DNA from: Haloarchaeobius sp. FL176
GTDB taxonomy: Archaea > Halobacteriota > Halobacteria > Halobacteriales > Natrialbaceae
Assembly (NCBI RefSeq): GCF_024609245.1
Contig: NZ_JANJYH010000015.1
Span: 1-64,000, forward strand
DNA: 64,000 nt
Direction: 5' to 3'
The notes under the pieces were generated by a model. It was not told the DNA's origin, ran no database searches, and saw only the letters and a program-made list of their open reading frames with translations. Positions 11,355 to 20,155 of the stretch are shown here, in pieces. Each line of letters starts with the position of its first letter. Position 1 is the first letter of the stretch. The translations under genes and the position numbers were made by a program.

Positions 11355-12356
11355 ATGTCTCGGGATGCACTGGTCGGCAACCTCACAGCAATGCTCCAGG
11401 ACGCGGGCTTCGCCGTGAGCGACCGGTGTGCCATCCGACCCAAGAGCTTCGACCTCGCGGCCCGCCGTGGGGAGGACCTCGTCCTCCTGAAGGTTCTGTC
11501 GAACATCGACGCGTTCGACGCCGCGACCGGCGCGGAGATGCGCCGGCTGGGCGCGTACCTCAACGCGACCCCGATGGTCATCGGCCTCCGGACCCGCGAC
11601 GAGGACCTGGAGTCTGACGTGGTGTACTTCCGTCACGGGGTACCCGTCTTCGCTCCGGACACCGCCATGGGCCTGTTCGTCGAGGGCGTCCCGCCGCTCG
11701 TCTACGCCGCGCCCGGCGGTCTCTACGTCAACATCGACGGCGACCTGCTCGCCGACGAGCGCGAGGAGGAGAACATGAGCCTCGGCCAGCTCGCCAGCGA
11801 GCTCGGCGTCTCCCGGCGCACCGTCTCGAAGTACGAGGACGGCATGAACGCCTCCGTCGAGGTCGCGATGCGTCTGGAGGACCTGTTCGACGCACCTCTG
11901 ACGGCCCCCGTCGACGTGCTCGAGGACGGCGCGGAGGAGGTGCGCGACGCCGAACCGACGCCGGAGGACCCCGACGCGGCCCCCGACGACGAACCCATGG
12001 TCACGGTGATGACTCGCGTCGGGTTCGACGTCCATCCGACGACGCGCGCGCCGTTCAAGGCCGTCAGCGAGGACCACGAGGCCAGCGACGACGCCGACGC
12101 GTGGGACGTCCGCGAGGACACCATCCTCACCGGCCACTCGGCGTTCACCAAGGCCGCGGAGAAGCGGGCCAGGATCATGGCCTCCATCGGCGACGTGACC
12201 CGCACGCGGTCGGTGTACTTCGTTGACCGCTCGAAACGCGAGTCCGTGGACGGCACGGCCATCGTCGAGCGCGAGGAGGTCGAGAAAATGCGCGACGCCG
12301 AGGAGCTGCGCGAGCTGATCCGCGAGCGCGCCGACGTCGAGGAGCGCCCCGCCTGA
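11355..12356 (+). CDS. Archaeal HTH-type transcriptional regulator
   Basis: The 333-residue protein matches the archaeal family of putative HTH regulators typified by MJ1545. The N-terminal 130 residues form a restriction-endonuclease-like fold domain of unknown role ([24 protein letters not shown], here only the start of the block quoted as [14 protein letters not shown]). A lambda-repressor-type helix-turn-helix follows at about residues 140-180, with [18 protein letters not shown] as the recognition region. The acidic C-terminal half ends in a second conserved globular segment. It is divergent from tiaS and its stop lies 3 bases from the Kae1-Bud32 stop. Its regulon is not visible here. 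Confidence 0.82.
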   Translation: MSRDALVGNLTAMLQDAGFAVSDRCAIRPKSFDLAARRGEDLVLLKVLSNIDAFDAATGAEMRRLGAYLNATPMVIGLRTRDEDLESDVVYFRHGVPVFAPDTAMGLFVEGVPPLVYAAPGGLYVNIDGDLLADEREEENMSLGQLASELGVSRRTVSKYEDGMNASVEVAMRLEDLFDAPLTAPVDVLEDGAEEVRDAEPTPEDPDAAPDDEPMVTVMTRVGFDVHPTTRAPFKAVSEDHEASDDADAWDVREDTILTGHSAFTKAAEKRARIMASIGDVTRTRSVYFVDRSKRESVDGTAIVEREEVEKMRDAEELRELIRERADVEERPA

Positions 12357-12359
12357 TTC

Positions 12360-13985
12360 TTACCGGTACCGACCGCGCCCTTCGACGTCCTGCAGCCGGG
12401 TGAGCACCGCTTCGTCGCCGACCTCCCGGTAGCCGTCGCGGACGGCGGTCCGCAGTTCGTCGGGTGCGTCGGCGGTTCCGACGAGGCTCTGGTCGAATAC
12501 GTGCAGGTCCATCGCGTAGTCTTCGACGTGGTCGGTGTGGTAGCCGAGCCCGAAGTCGACGAGGTAGGTGCGGTCGTCGTCGCCGCCGACCCGGACGTTT
12601 CTGGTCGTCGGGTCGCCGTGGACGAAGCCGGCGTCGTGGATGGTCGCGAGGTGACGCCCCACGTCGCGGACGCGTGCCGCCGAGAGGGCGTCGCGCAGGT
12701 CCGTCGTACCGACGTACTCGAACTCGATGGTCGCCGACTGGACGTCGATGTCGCGGACGACCGGTGTCGGGACGCCGGCACGCCGGGCGAGACTCGTCAG
12801 CCGGGCCTCCTGCACCGTGCGGTCGCGCCGTAGCGTCGCGTCGAGTTCGGGATGCCGGTACGTCTTCGGCACGCGCCGCTTCGTCACGTGGTCGTCGTCG
12901 AACTCGACGACGGCCTCGGCACCCCGGACCGGTCCCGATTCGGGCGCGATGGCCACGTCCTCGTCCTCGCCGCGCCAGGTGACGGGCACCTCGTCGGGCC
13001 GGAAGTTCGGGTCGACGCCTGACTCGGGGACCGCGATGGTGTCGCCCGCCGCGTACATCTTCGCCCCGAGCACCGCTATCATGCCGGCGTTGTCACGCAG
13101 GAACCGGGGTTCGGGCGCGAAGAAGTCCGCGCCGCGTTGCTCGCACATCGCCGCGAGCATCTCGCGGAGGCGGGCGTTCTGCCCGACGCCGCCGCCGAGA
13201 ACGAGTTCGTCGCTGCCGGTCAGCGATAGCGCGCGCTCCGAGACCTCCGTGAGCATCGCGAAGATGTGCTCCTGCAGCGAGAAGCAGACGTCTTCGACGG
13301 ACGCACCGTCGGAGGGGTCCGACGAGCCACCACTCGCTCCGCTCGCAGCGACCCCGTCGTCGTAGGCCTGCTTCGCCGCCGACATGATGCCCGAAAACGA
13401 GAAGTCCATGCCCTTGACGACGTAGGGCAGGTCGACGAACTCGCCGTCCTCGGCGTGGGCCTCGACCTTCGGGCCGCCGGGGTGCGACCAGCCGACGTGG
13501 CGTGTGAACTTGTCGATGGCGTTGCCGACGCCGGTGTCCATCGTCTCCCCGAGCACGCGGTAGCGGCCGTCACGGTAGCCGAGCAGGTGGGCGTTCGCGC
13601 CGCTGGCGTTCAGACACACCGGCGACGAGAAGCCCGAGCGATGGCGCCCGATCTCGAGGTGGGCGACCATGTGGTTGACGCCGACGAGCGGCACGTCGAG
13701 CGAGCCCGCGAGCGCGCGGGCGGTCGTCCCGACGATGCGGAGGCACGGGCCGAGTCCGGGCCCACGCGAGAACGCGACCGCGTCGATTGGACCGTCGACC
13801 TGCGCGAGGACCGACTCGACGACGCGCGGCAGCGCCTCCTGCATGTGCTCGGCGGCCTCGCGCGGGTGAATGCCGCCGCTCTCCGGTTCGTACGCGTCAG
13901 ATTCGATGAGAACGGCGTCGGCCTCAGCGTCGTAGCAGGCGGCACTGGCGCACCAGGCCGTCCCCTCGACGCCGAGGACGCGCAT
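12360..13985 (-). CDS. KEOPS fusion protein: Kae1 threonylcarbamoyltransferase-Bud32 kinase
   Basis: This 541-residue protein is the catalytic pair of the KEOPS complex, which makes the universal N6-threonylcarbamoyladenosine (t6A37) in ANN-decoding tRNAs. Residues 1 to about 335 are Kae1 (ASKHA fold): metal-binding H105 and H109 in HMVAH, nucleotide loop GGGVGQN near 264. Residues about 355-541 are the Bud32 atypical kinase/ATPase: HGDPTTRN (H456, D458, N463) and DFG (D477-G479). Fusion of the two is normal in euryarchaea. A Ser/Gly/Asp-rich loop at about 211-230 is an insertion in Kae1. The ATG abuts the S27ae stop, so translation is coupled. Confidence 0.97.
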   Translation of the reverse strand: MRVLGVEGTAWCASAACYDAEADAVLIESDAYEPESGGIHPREAAEHMQEALPRVVESVLAQVDGPIDAVAFSRGPGLGPCLRIVGTTARALAGSLDVPLVGVNHMVAHLEIGRHRSGFSSPVCLNASGANAHLLGYRDGRYRVLGETMDTGVGNAIDKFTRHVGWSHPGGPKVEAHAEDGEFVDLPYVVKGMDFSFSGIMSAAKQAYDDGVAASGASGGSSDPSDGASVEDVCFSLQEHIFAMLTEVSERALSLTGSDELVLGGGVGQNARLREMLAAMCEQRGADFFAPEPRFLRDNAGMIAVLGAKMYAAGDTIAVPESGVDPNFRPDEVPVTWRGEDEDVAIAPESGPVRGAEAVVEFDDDHVTKRRVPKTYRHPELDATLRRDRTVQEARLTSLARRAGVPTPVVRDIDVQSATIEFEYVGTTDLRDALSAARVRDVGRHLATIHDAGFVHGDPTTRNVRVGGDDDRTYLVDFGLGYHTDHVEDYAMDLHVFDQSLVGTADAPDELRTAVRDGYREVGDEAVLTRLQDVEGRGRYR

Positions 13986-14120
13986 CTACTCCCACTCGGT
14001 GTAGGAGCACTTCCCGCAGTGTTTGCGGTCGCCGTAGTCGCCGAGGAACGTGTCGCCACAGCGCGGGCACAGCTCTCGGTCGGCCTCGCCGTCGTCGTTG
14101 TAGTACTCGTGGCGCGGCAT
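13986..14120 (-). CDS. rps27ae: Ribosomal protein S27ae (eS31)
   Basis: This 44-residue zinc-ribbon protein of the small ribosomal subunit begins [14 protein letters not shown] and has four zinc ligands in CPRCGDTF and HCGKCSY. In archaea it stands alone instead of being fused to ubiquitin as in eukaryotes. Its stop is directly adjacent to the Kae1-Bud32 start and it begins 2 bases after the S24e stop, so the three genes form one operon in the typical haloarchaeal order. Confidence 0.95.
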   Translation of the reverse strand: MPRHEYYNDDGEADRELCPRCGDTFLGDYGDRKHCGKCSYTEWE

Positions 14121-14122
14121 GT

Positions 14123-14434
14123 TCAGGCCTCCTCCGCTTCCTCGCCGGCCTCGTCGGCGACGATCTTGTTGCGGTCGAGCATGTGGTCCTGTTCGACGTC
14201 GCGGGCGCGCTCTGCGGTGTCGTACACCTTCGCGTGGCCGACGGTCTTGCGCATCCCGAACTTCGTGTCGAGCGTGCGGATGACGACCTCGTCCGCGTCC
14301 TTGTTCAGCATCGCCGCGAGGCTGTCGCGAACCGAGAGACGAGACGGGGTCGCTTCCTCGTGAACCATCTCGAACTTCACGTCCGTTCGGTGCAACATGG
14401 GGTTCTCTTCTTCAGAGAGTATGTCGATGTCCAT
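14123..14434 (-). CDS. rps24e: Ribosomal protein S24e (eS24)
   Basis: The 103-residue small-subunit protein begins [20 protein letters not shown] and carries the family block [13 protein letters not shown] followed by [23 protein letters not shown]. The C-terminus is an acidic tail (AGEEAEEA) typical of haloarchaeal versions. It heads the S24e-S27ae-Kae1/Bud32 operon. A TATA-like CCTTTTA on the minus strand (about 14470-14476) precedes the ATG by roughly 38 bases, with a small CCCGC/GCGGG hairpin (14457-14469) just downstream of it. Confidence 0.96.
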   Translation of the reverse strand: MDIDILSEEENPMLHRTDVKFEMVHEEATPSRLSVRDSLAAMLNKDADEVVIRTLDTKFGMRKTVGHAKVYDTAERARDVEQDHMLDRNKIVADEAGEEAEEA

Positions 14435-14618
14435 GGTATCCAGTTACCTAATCTACCCCGCGAAGCGGGTAAAAGGATTTCGAAGTGGGAGGTTCGACCG
14501 CTGAGGCGACGGGTGACCGGCGGCGAACGTCCTGCCGAGCAGTAGCGACGTTCCCCGGCGACGTTTTCCGCGGTTATCGGTACCATAGTTCAGTTCGAGC
14601 GACAATACCTGCCGAGAG

Positions 14619-14627
14619 CTTTATCAA
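14619..14627 (+). promoter_or_regulatory. TATA box for chemoreceptor
   Basis: The sequence ctttatcaa is centred about 26 bases before the ATG at 14649, predicting a leaderless transcript. The 214-base divergent region (14435-14648) also carries the promoter for the S24e operon on the other strand. Confidence 0.5.
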
Positions 14628-14648
14628 TCATCCACTAAATTCAAGTGT

Positions 14649-17102
14649 ATGTTCCAGTTCATGCGGATGCTCGTTCCGAACGCGATTCGGAAACGGTACG
14701 CATTGAAGTTCGCAATCGCACTCGTTCTCCTCGGGGTCGTCGTCGGCGCGGTCGGACTCGCCGCGACCGCGCAGGTCGAACAGGAGGTCAAACAGGGGAC
14801 CAACGAAGAGTACACCATCCTCGCGAATCAGGAGGCGAACGAGCTGGCGAAGTGGAACGAACGGAACCAGCAGCTGACCCGTATCATGTCGACGTCCGAG
14901 ACGGTCGAGAGCGGTAACGTCTCCCGGATCGCGTCGATGCTCTCACAGCGTAGCACGCTCGAGGACGTCGAAGCTATCGAGTACATCAGCCTCGACGACC
15001 GGACGATAGAGGCCAGCACGCGCGGGTTCGAGGGCCAGAGCGTCGACTCCCTCGGGATGTCCTCGACCAGCGCACTCGACGGCATCGAGGGGACCGAGAA
15101 CCCCCGGCTGGTCGACGTCTACAAGAACGGTCAGCTGCAGGCGGTCACCTACGCCGCGGCGACCGGTGACGGGCACGCTATCCTCCTGACGATGAGCGCC
15201 GACGCCTACTCGCTGAACCTGCGGGGCACCGTCGGCGACTCGGGCGCGACCGTCGTCATGGACAGCGACCGGAACATCCTCTTCGACGACCAGTTCGCGT
15301 CGCTGTTCTTCGGCAGGACCTACGACGCGAACCGTGCCGAGGAGATCGCCGCGGTCGCGGGCGGCAGCAGCAACGACAGTGCGGCGTTCACCACCAGCTC
15401 GCCCGGCAGCGTCCTCGACAGCAGTTCGTACGGCATCAGGTCCGCCTACGTGGTCGGCTACGCACCGGTCGAGGGCACGGACTGGGTCGTCGCGGTCCAC
15501 AAGCCCCAGAACGAGGCCTACGGCGTCGTCTCCGATATCTCCGAGTACGGGCTGTACGTCACCGGTGGCATCGTTCTGCTCATCGGGCTCGTCGGCGCGG
15601 TGCTCGGTCGGAACACGTCGGCCTCCATCGACCGCCTCCGCGGCAAGGCCGCGCAGATGGAGGAGGGCGACCTGAACGTCGACTTCGAGACCGGGCGAAT
15701 CGACAACATCGGCCAGCTCTACGCCGGCTTCGCGTCGATGCGCGACGCCCTGCGTGAGCAGATACAGAACGCAAACGAGGCCCGTGAAGCCGCCGAGCTC
15801 GCCCAGGCCGAGGCGGAGGAGATGAACCAGCATCTGGAACAGAAGGCCGACCAGTACGCCCGGGTGATGCAGTCCTGCGGGGACGGCGACTTCACCGCCC
15901 GCATGAACGCCGAATCCGAGTCCGACGCGATGAGCGACATCGCGAGCGAGTTCAACGAGATGATCGGCGAGATCGAGACGACCGTCGAGCGCCTCAAGCA
16001 CTTCGCGAGCGAGGTCGCGACCGCGTCAGAGCAGGTGACGGCCTCCAGCGAGGAGGTGCGCTCCGCGTCCGAGCAGGTCACGGAGTCCATCCAGGAGATT
16101 TCGGACGGGGCAGAACAGCAGAACCAGAGCCTCCAGAACGTCAGCGGCGAGATGGAGAGCCTCTCGACGACCACCGAGGAGATCGCGGCCTCCTCGAACG
16201 AGGTCGCCGACATCGCCGAACGGACCGCCGAGACCGGCCGTACCGGGCGTGACGCCGCCGAGGAAGCCATCGAAGGGATGCGCGATATCGAGACGGACTC
16301 CGAGTCGGCCGTGGAGGCCATCGACCAGCTCAAGGCCGAGATGCAGCAGATCGATGAGCTGACCGAGTTCATTACCGACCTCGCGAAGGAGACGAACATG
16401 CTGGCGCTGAACGCGAACATCGAGGCCTCCCGCGGTGGCGCAGGGAACGCCGAGGGCGAGGGTGAAGGGTTCGCGGTCGTCGCCCAGCAGGTCAAGGAGC
16501 TGGCAGAGGACACGAAGGATGCGGCCGAGGACATCGAGGAACGGCTCGAGCGCATCCAGGAGCAGACCGACGAAACCGCCGAAGAGGTCGAGAACACGGC
16601 GGAACGTGTCTCACAGAACGTCGAGTCGGTCGAACGGGCCGTCGAGGCACTGGACGAGATCGCCGAGTACGCCCAGGAGACGAACACGGGAGTCCAGGAG
16701 ATATCCGCGGCGACCGAACAGCAGGCGGCCTCCACGCAGGAGGTCGTGGCGATGGTCGACGACGCGGCGACCATCTCCGAGGAGACCACCAGCGAGGCCG
16801 AGAACGTCGCGGCCGCCGCCGAGGAGCAGACGACCGCGCTCACCGAGGTGTCCAACAGCGCCAGCTCGCTCAGCCAGCAGGCGTCCCGCCTGAGCGAGGC
16901 GCTCGACCGCTTCGATACCGACGCCTCCGACAGCGCGGAGGGCCTGCTCGGCGAGGAACTGCAGTTCGAGGACTCGCTCGACGACCAGCCGCTGCAGGAC
17001 CCGGCAGCGGACGACACGGACACGGTGCTGGACGAGCCGGCCGACGAGCCCACGGCTGACGACGTGGAGTTCGAGTTCGGCGAGGGCGCGGACGAGGACT
17101 AG
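14649..17102 (+). CDS. Methyl-accepting chemotaxis transducer (Htr)
   Basis: This 817-residue transmembrane receptor signals to CheA/CheW. Order: cytoplasmic start, TM1 (about 20-40), an extracellular sensor of about 260 residues probably of Cache type, TM2 (about 301-320), HAMP (about 321-372), a second HAMP-like segment (about 400-452), then the long coiled-coil signalling domain whose tip (ETNMLALNANIEASRGG, near residue 580) binds CheA/CheW, with methylatable Glu/Gln pairs on either side. The last 50 residues are acidic. No retinal pocket or rhodopsin partner is present, so the ligand is probably a small molecule. It sits alone among translation genes. Its last 4 bases overlap the convergent dephospho-CoA kinase gene. 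Confidence 0.93.
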   Translation: MFQFMRMLVPNAIRKRYALKFAIALVLLGVVVGAVGLAATAQVEQEVKQGTNEEYTILANQEANELAKWNERNQQLTRIMSTSETVESGNVSRIASMLSQRSTLEDVEAIEYISLDDRTIEASTRGFEGQSVDSLGMSSTSALDGIEGTENPRLVDVYKNGQLQAVTYAAATGDGHAILLTMSADAYSLNLRGTVGDSGATVVMDSDRNILFDDQFASLFFGRTYDANRAEEIAAVAGGSSNDSAAFTTSSPGSVLDSSSYGIRSAYVVGYAPVEGTDWVVAVHKPQNEAYGVVSDISEYGLYVTGGIVLLIGLVGAVLGRNTSASIDRLRGKAAQMEEGDLNVDFETGRIDNIGQLYAGFASMRDALREQIQNANEAREAAELAQAEAEEMNQHLEQKADQYARVMQSCGDGDFTARMNAESESDAMSDIASEFNEMIGEIETTVERLKHFASEVATASEQVTASSEEVRSASEQVTESIQEISDGAEQQNQSLQNVSGEMESLSTTTEEIAASSNEVADIAERTAETGRTGRDAAEEAIEGMRDIETDSESAVEAIDQLKAEMQQIDELTEFITDLAKETNMLALNANIEASRGGAGNAEGEGEGFAVVAQQVKELAEDTKDAAEDIEERLERIQEQTDETAEEVENTAERVSQNVESVERAVEALDEIAEYAQETNTGVQEISAATEQQAASTQEVVAMVDDAATISEETTSEAENVAAAAEEQTTALTEVSNSASSLSQQASRLSEALDRFDTDASDSAEGLLGEELQFEDSLDDQPLQDPAADDTDTVLDEPADEPTADDVEFEFGEGADED

Positions 17103-17641
17103 AGCAGCTCGGCGACCCGGTCGTGGTCGCCGTCCATCCGGTCGAGCAACGACTGCATCTCGCGTCTGTTCTCCGACGTTACCTCGACGTGGACCATCCC
17201 CTCGTCGGGCTGTCCGTAGACGACGCTCGCACCGTCTGGAGCGAGCAGTACCGCGGGCAGGGTCGCGAGGTCCTCCTCGCCGTCGACGAAGATGGTCGTC
17301 GGCTCGCCGTCGGCGAGCGCCTCGCGAAGCGCGACGAGCAGCTCCGCGGTGATGGTCCCGGCCGGGTTCGGCACGGTGACGTCCGCGTCGACGACCGCCT
17401 CGCGGACGGCCTCGTCGACGGGTGCGCGCTTCGTCCGCTCGTCGACCAGGGCCACGTCGGGCTGTCGCCCGGCGCGGACGAAGTGGTAGGTGACGATGTC
17501 ACCGACGGCTACGAGCGGTCCGGTGACGTCCTGCAGAAGGGTGTTCGCGTCCGTCTCGACCGGTCCCAGCGGCTCCTTGAACGCGCTGCGGAGCGACTCG
17601 GGGAGCGTGAGCACGACCGTTCCGTCGCTGTCCCCGCTCAC
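17099..17641 (-). CDS. GTP-dependent dephospho-CoA kinase
   Basis: The 180-residue protein belongs to the archaeal DUF359 family, which catalyses the last step of coenzyme A synthesis (dephospho-CoA plus GTP to CoA). Visible family blocks are LPESLRSAFKEPLGP at the N-terminus, GDIVTYHFVRAGRQPDVALVDER and NPAGTITAELL, and FVDGEEDLATLPAVLLAP. It is the last gene of the eif2g-PIN-rpoE1-spt4 operon, a linkage common in euryarchaea. Its start is one base after the spt4 stop. Confidence 0.92.
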   Translation of the reverse strand: MSGDSDGTVVLTLPESLRSAFKEPLGPVETDANTLLQDVTGPLVAVGDIVTYHFVRAGRQPDVALVDERTKRAPVDEAVREAVVDADVTVPNPAGTITAELLVALREALADGEPTTIFVDGEEDLATLPAVLLAPDGASVVYGQPDEGMVHVEVTSENRREMQSLLDRMDGDHDRVAELL

Positions 17642-17642
17642 G

Positions 17643-17840
17643 TCACCGAACCTTCAGGGCGTACTTGCCGGACTCTGTGACTTCCATCTCGGTGGCGATG
17701 TCGGACTGCTCGGGGTGGGCGATGATGACGTAGCCCGCCCAGTCCTCCGTCAGCGAACTGGAACCACAGGACTCACAGGTCGCGTTGTTCGGCTCGTTCA
17801 CCCGGTGGCACTCGCGGCAAACGACTCTGTCTTGGGCCAT
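17643..17840 (-). CDS. spt4: Transcription elongation factor Spt4
   Basis: This 65-residue zinc protein pairs with Spt5 to form the processivity factor of archaeal RNA polymerase. Zinc ligands are CRECH near residue 8 and CESCGSS near residue 22, followed by the conserved WAGYVIIAHPEQSDIA segment that forms the Spt5 interface. It was historically annotated as RNA polymerase subunit E''. Its ATG follows directly on the rpoE1 stop, so the genes are translationally coupled. Confidence 0.95.
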   Translation of the reverse strand: MAQDRVVCRECHRVNEPNNATCESCGSSSLTEDWAGYVIIAHPEQSDIATEMEVTESGKYALKVR

Positions 17841-18410
17841 CTAATCACCCGCCTGCGCTTCGCGTTTCTGTCTGTCGTCCTCGAGCCAGCCGTGCTTGCC
17901 GAGGCCGGGCTGTTTCGCCGTCAGCCCGATCTTCGAGTCCCGCGGGTTGCGCTCGTCGATGCTCTTGGTGACGATGCGCGCCCGGACGGCGTCGTCGACG
18001 CCGAGCGTGCGGTTGGACTCGCTGGAGGCGAGCTGCTGGTTCTCGTGGTCGAAGGCGAGGTACTCGTCGGAGATCTGCGAGACGTGGAGCAGCCCGTCGA
18101 CCGGGCCGATACCGACGAAGGCACCGAACTCGACGACCTCGACGACGGTCCCGTCGACGACCTCCTGCATCTTCGGGTCGAACGTGACCGCGTCGAAGTC
18201 CGCCTCGTAGTAGACGCCCGGACGGTTCGGGAGGACGGTCCCCTCACCGATGTCGTGCACCTTCGTGATGGTGACGACGCTCCCGACGTCCTCGTCCATG
18301 CGACCTTCGAGCTTGTCCTGCAGCAGTTTCTTCACGAGGTCCGGGCTGACGTCCCCGAGCTCCTCCGGCGGCACCTCGACCGTGTCCTTGAGCCTGACGC
18401 GTTTGTACAT
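17841..18410 (-). CDS. rpoE1: DNA-directed RNA polymerase subunit E' (Rpo7)
   Basis: The 189-residue protein is the archaeal equivalent of eukaryotic Rpb7, part of the polymerase stalk that helps promoter melting and binds the emerging RNA. The N-terminal RNP-like domain (MYKRVRLKDTVEVPPEELG) leads into a C-terminal S1/OB domain starting about residue 82 (GTVVEVVEFGAFVGIGPVDGLL). It begins 4 bases after the stop of the PIN-domain gene and directly precedes spt4, the classical archaeal order. Confidence 0.96.
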   Translation of the reverse strand: MYKRVRLKDTVEVPPEELGDVSPDLVKKLLQDKLEGRMDEDVGSVVTITKVHDIGEGTVLPNRPGVYYEADFDAVTFDPKMQEVVDGTVVEVVEFGAFVGIGPVDGLLHVSQISDEYLAFDHENQQLASSESNRTLGVDDAVRARIVTKSIDERNPRDSKIGLTAKQPGLGKHGWLEDDRQKREAQAGD

Positions 18411-18414
18411 CTGT

Positions 18415-18801
18415 TTATGGTTGAGTTATTGCAAGTTTGTTCTTGCCCCGTAAAGCTATTACCGGAACGCCCGCGTCGAGGACGCGGTCGCGCAGGGGCA
18501 GGTCGTTGGTGACGACGTACGCGGCGTGGCCCTCGCGGGCGAGTTCGACGATGGCGTCGTCTGCGTACGATTCCTCCGTGTCGACGACGAGACAGCGTTC
18601 CGTGACGAGGTCGTGGCCGACGTTCGCCGCCGTGCCCTCCTCACCGCCTTTCTCGGAGAGCCGGCGCAGTTCCTCGACGACTGCCTGCGGTGCGATCGGG
18701 TCGACTCCCTCGACGAGGCGGTCCAGCTCGTCGAACAGCCGCACGTCAAGCTCGACGGGCATCATGAGCGCACTCGTATCGAGGGCGACCCGTGTCGACA
18801 T
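18415..18801 (-). CDS. PIN-domain ribonuclease-like protein (Fcf1/Utp24-type)
   Basis: The 128-residue protein has a PIN nuclease fold: D8 in LDTSALMMP, an acidic residue in the middle helix (VVEELRRL), and TNDLPLRDR near residue 100. Archaeal members linked to eif2g and rpoE1 resemble eukaryotic Fcf1/Utp24, which cleaves pre-rRNA, so a role in rRNA processing is plausible but inferred. It lies between eif2g (3 bases) and rpoE1 (4 bases) in one operon. No antitoxin-like neighbour is present, which argues against a VapC toxin. Confidence 0.85.
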   Translation of the reverse strand: MSTRVALDTSALMMPVELDVRLFDELDRLVEGVDPIAPQAVVEELRRLSEKGGEEGTAANVGHDLVTERCLVVDTEESYADDAIVELAREGHAAYVVTNDLPLRDRVLDAGVPVIALRGKNKLAITQP

Positions 18802-18804
18802 CGA

Positions 18805-20040
18805 CTATCCCTGGAGCGTGCCGACTCCGATGAGCCGCCAGCGTGCGCCGACGCGACGGTTGATGGCGATCTTCGCGCCGTCGGGGGCACACACCGGCCG
18901 CTTGAGGTTGACCTCGCACTCGCCGTCGCGAGCGGAGGTAACCGCACCGACCGTGGTGGCGGTGCCGACCGTGAGCATCAGCGGCTCGCCCGTGTTGATG
19001 TCCTCGACCTCGCCCATGTCGTCGCCGACGACGCGGTCGAGCAGGTCGACCGACATGGTAAACGCCTCCCACGTCGGCGGGAGCGTCCCCGGCGGGCCGG
19101 CGATCTGGCCGGCGAGCGCGTCGCCCTTCGTGTAGGACGGGTCGAGTCCGGTCCCGACGCCGAGCAGGCCACCCGGCGACGCCTCGTCGACGGTCTGGCC
19201 GCCGGCCTGGAGCGAACGGATGGTCGTCTCGATGGGACGGTACTCGGTCTGGCCGCCCTCCTCGACCTCGCGGCCCGGACGGACCTCGACGTCGTCGTCG
19301 GTGTTGAGTCGGCCGCTGACGAGCGAGCCGCCGATGACGCCGCCCTTGAGCTGGTCCCACGTCGTCCCCGGCCGGTTGATGTCGAACGACCGCGCGACGT
19401 GCATCCGTGCGTCGGCGTCGGGGTCGCGGTCGGGGGTCGGGATGCGCGTCTCGATGGCGTCGATGAGGACGTCCATGTTGACGTCTTGGCCCGCACTGAC
19501 CGGGATGATGGGGGCGTCCTCGGCGACGGTGCCCGAGACGAACTCCTTGATCTGCTCGTAGTTCTCGCGGGCGCGGTCGGCGTCGACGAGGTCGACCTTG
19601 TTCTGGGCGATGACGATGTTCTCGATGCCGATGATGTCCAGCGCCATCAGGTGCTCCTCGGTCTGGGCCTGGGGCACGTCCTCGGTCGCGCTCACGACGA
19701 GGACGGCGCCGTCCATGATGGCCGCGCCGGAGAGCATCGTCGCCATCAGCGTCTCGTGACCGGGTGCGTCCACGAACGAGACCGTGCGGACGACCTCCGT
19801 GTCCACATCGTGTTCCTCGCAGGTGTCGGCGACGGTGTACGCATCGGGCTCCTCGCACTCGGGGCAGCGGCGGAACGTGGCGTCGGCGTAGCCGAGACGG
19901 ATGGAGATGCCACGCTTCATCTCCTCGGAGTGCTGGTCGGTCCACTCGCCACTGAGCGCCTGCACGAGTGTCGTCTTCCCGTGGTCGACGTGGCCGACGA
20001 GTCCGATGTTCACCTCCGGTTGTTGGTGGTTTCCTGCCAT
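18805..20040 (-). CDS. eif2g: Translation initiation factor aIF2 gamma
   Basis: This 411-residue GTPase carries initiator Met-tRNA to the small subunit as part of aIF2. The G1 motif is GHVDHGKTT (from about residue 14), switch 2 lies in DAPGHE, and NKVD is the guanine-specificity motif. A zinc knuckle (CPEC...C) follows switch 1. Domains II and III are EF-Tu-like beta barrels. I choose the ATG at 20040; upstream in-frame codons belong to the promoter region, where GGTTTATCAG on the minus strand about 45 bases upstream is a candidate TATA box, giving a short leader. It heads the operon continuing through PIN, rpoE1, spt4 and dephospho-CoA kinase. Confidence 0.97.
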   Translation of the reverse strand: MAGNHQQPEVNIGLVGHVDHGKTTLVQALSGEWTDQHSEEMKRGISIRLGYADATFRRCPECEEPDAYTVADTCEEHDVDTEVVRTVSFVDAPGHETLMATMLSGAAIMDGAVLVVSATEDVPQAQTEEHLMALDIIGIENIVIAQNKVDLVDADRARENYEQIKEFVSGTVAEDAPIIPVSAGQDVNMDVLIDAIETRIPTPDRDPDADARMHVARSFDINRPGTTWDQLKGGVIGGSLVSGRLNTDDDVEVRPGREVEEGGQTEYRPIETTIRSLQAGGQTVDEASPGGLLGVGTGLDPSYTKGDALAGQIAGPPGTLPPTWEAFTMSVDLLDRVVGDDMGEVEDINTGEPLMLTVGTATTVGAVTSARDGECEVNLKRPVCAPDGAKIAINRRVGARWRLIGVGTLQG

Positions 20041-20155
20041 ATCGAGAGTAATCTTGGCTACGACTACCCCCGAGCGACTGATAAACCCACCGTTCTCGGC
20101 CGCCATCCGCCGAGGCGAACGCGGCGCGGAATCGACTGAGAGGGGTGCTGACGCC

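Noticed and set aside
14457-14469. Attenuator hairpin before S24e
   Set aside because: The CCCGC/GCGGG stem is only 5 bp and lies between the TATA box and the likely transcription start, so it would not be in the mRNA.
18415-18801. VapC-type toxin of a toxin-antitoxin pair
   Set aside because: The PIN-domain gene has no adjacent antitoxin and sits inside the eif2g-rpoE1 operon, which fits an rRNA-processing role better.
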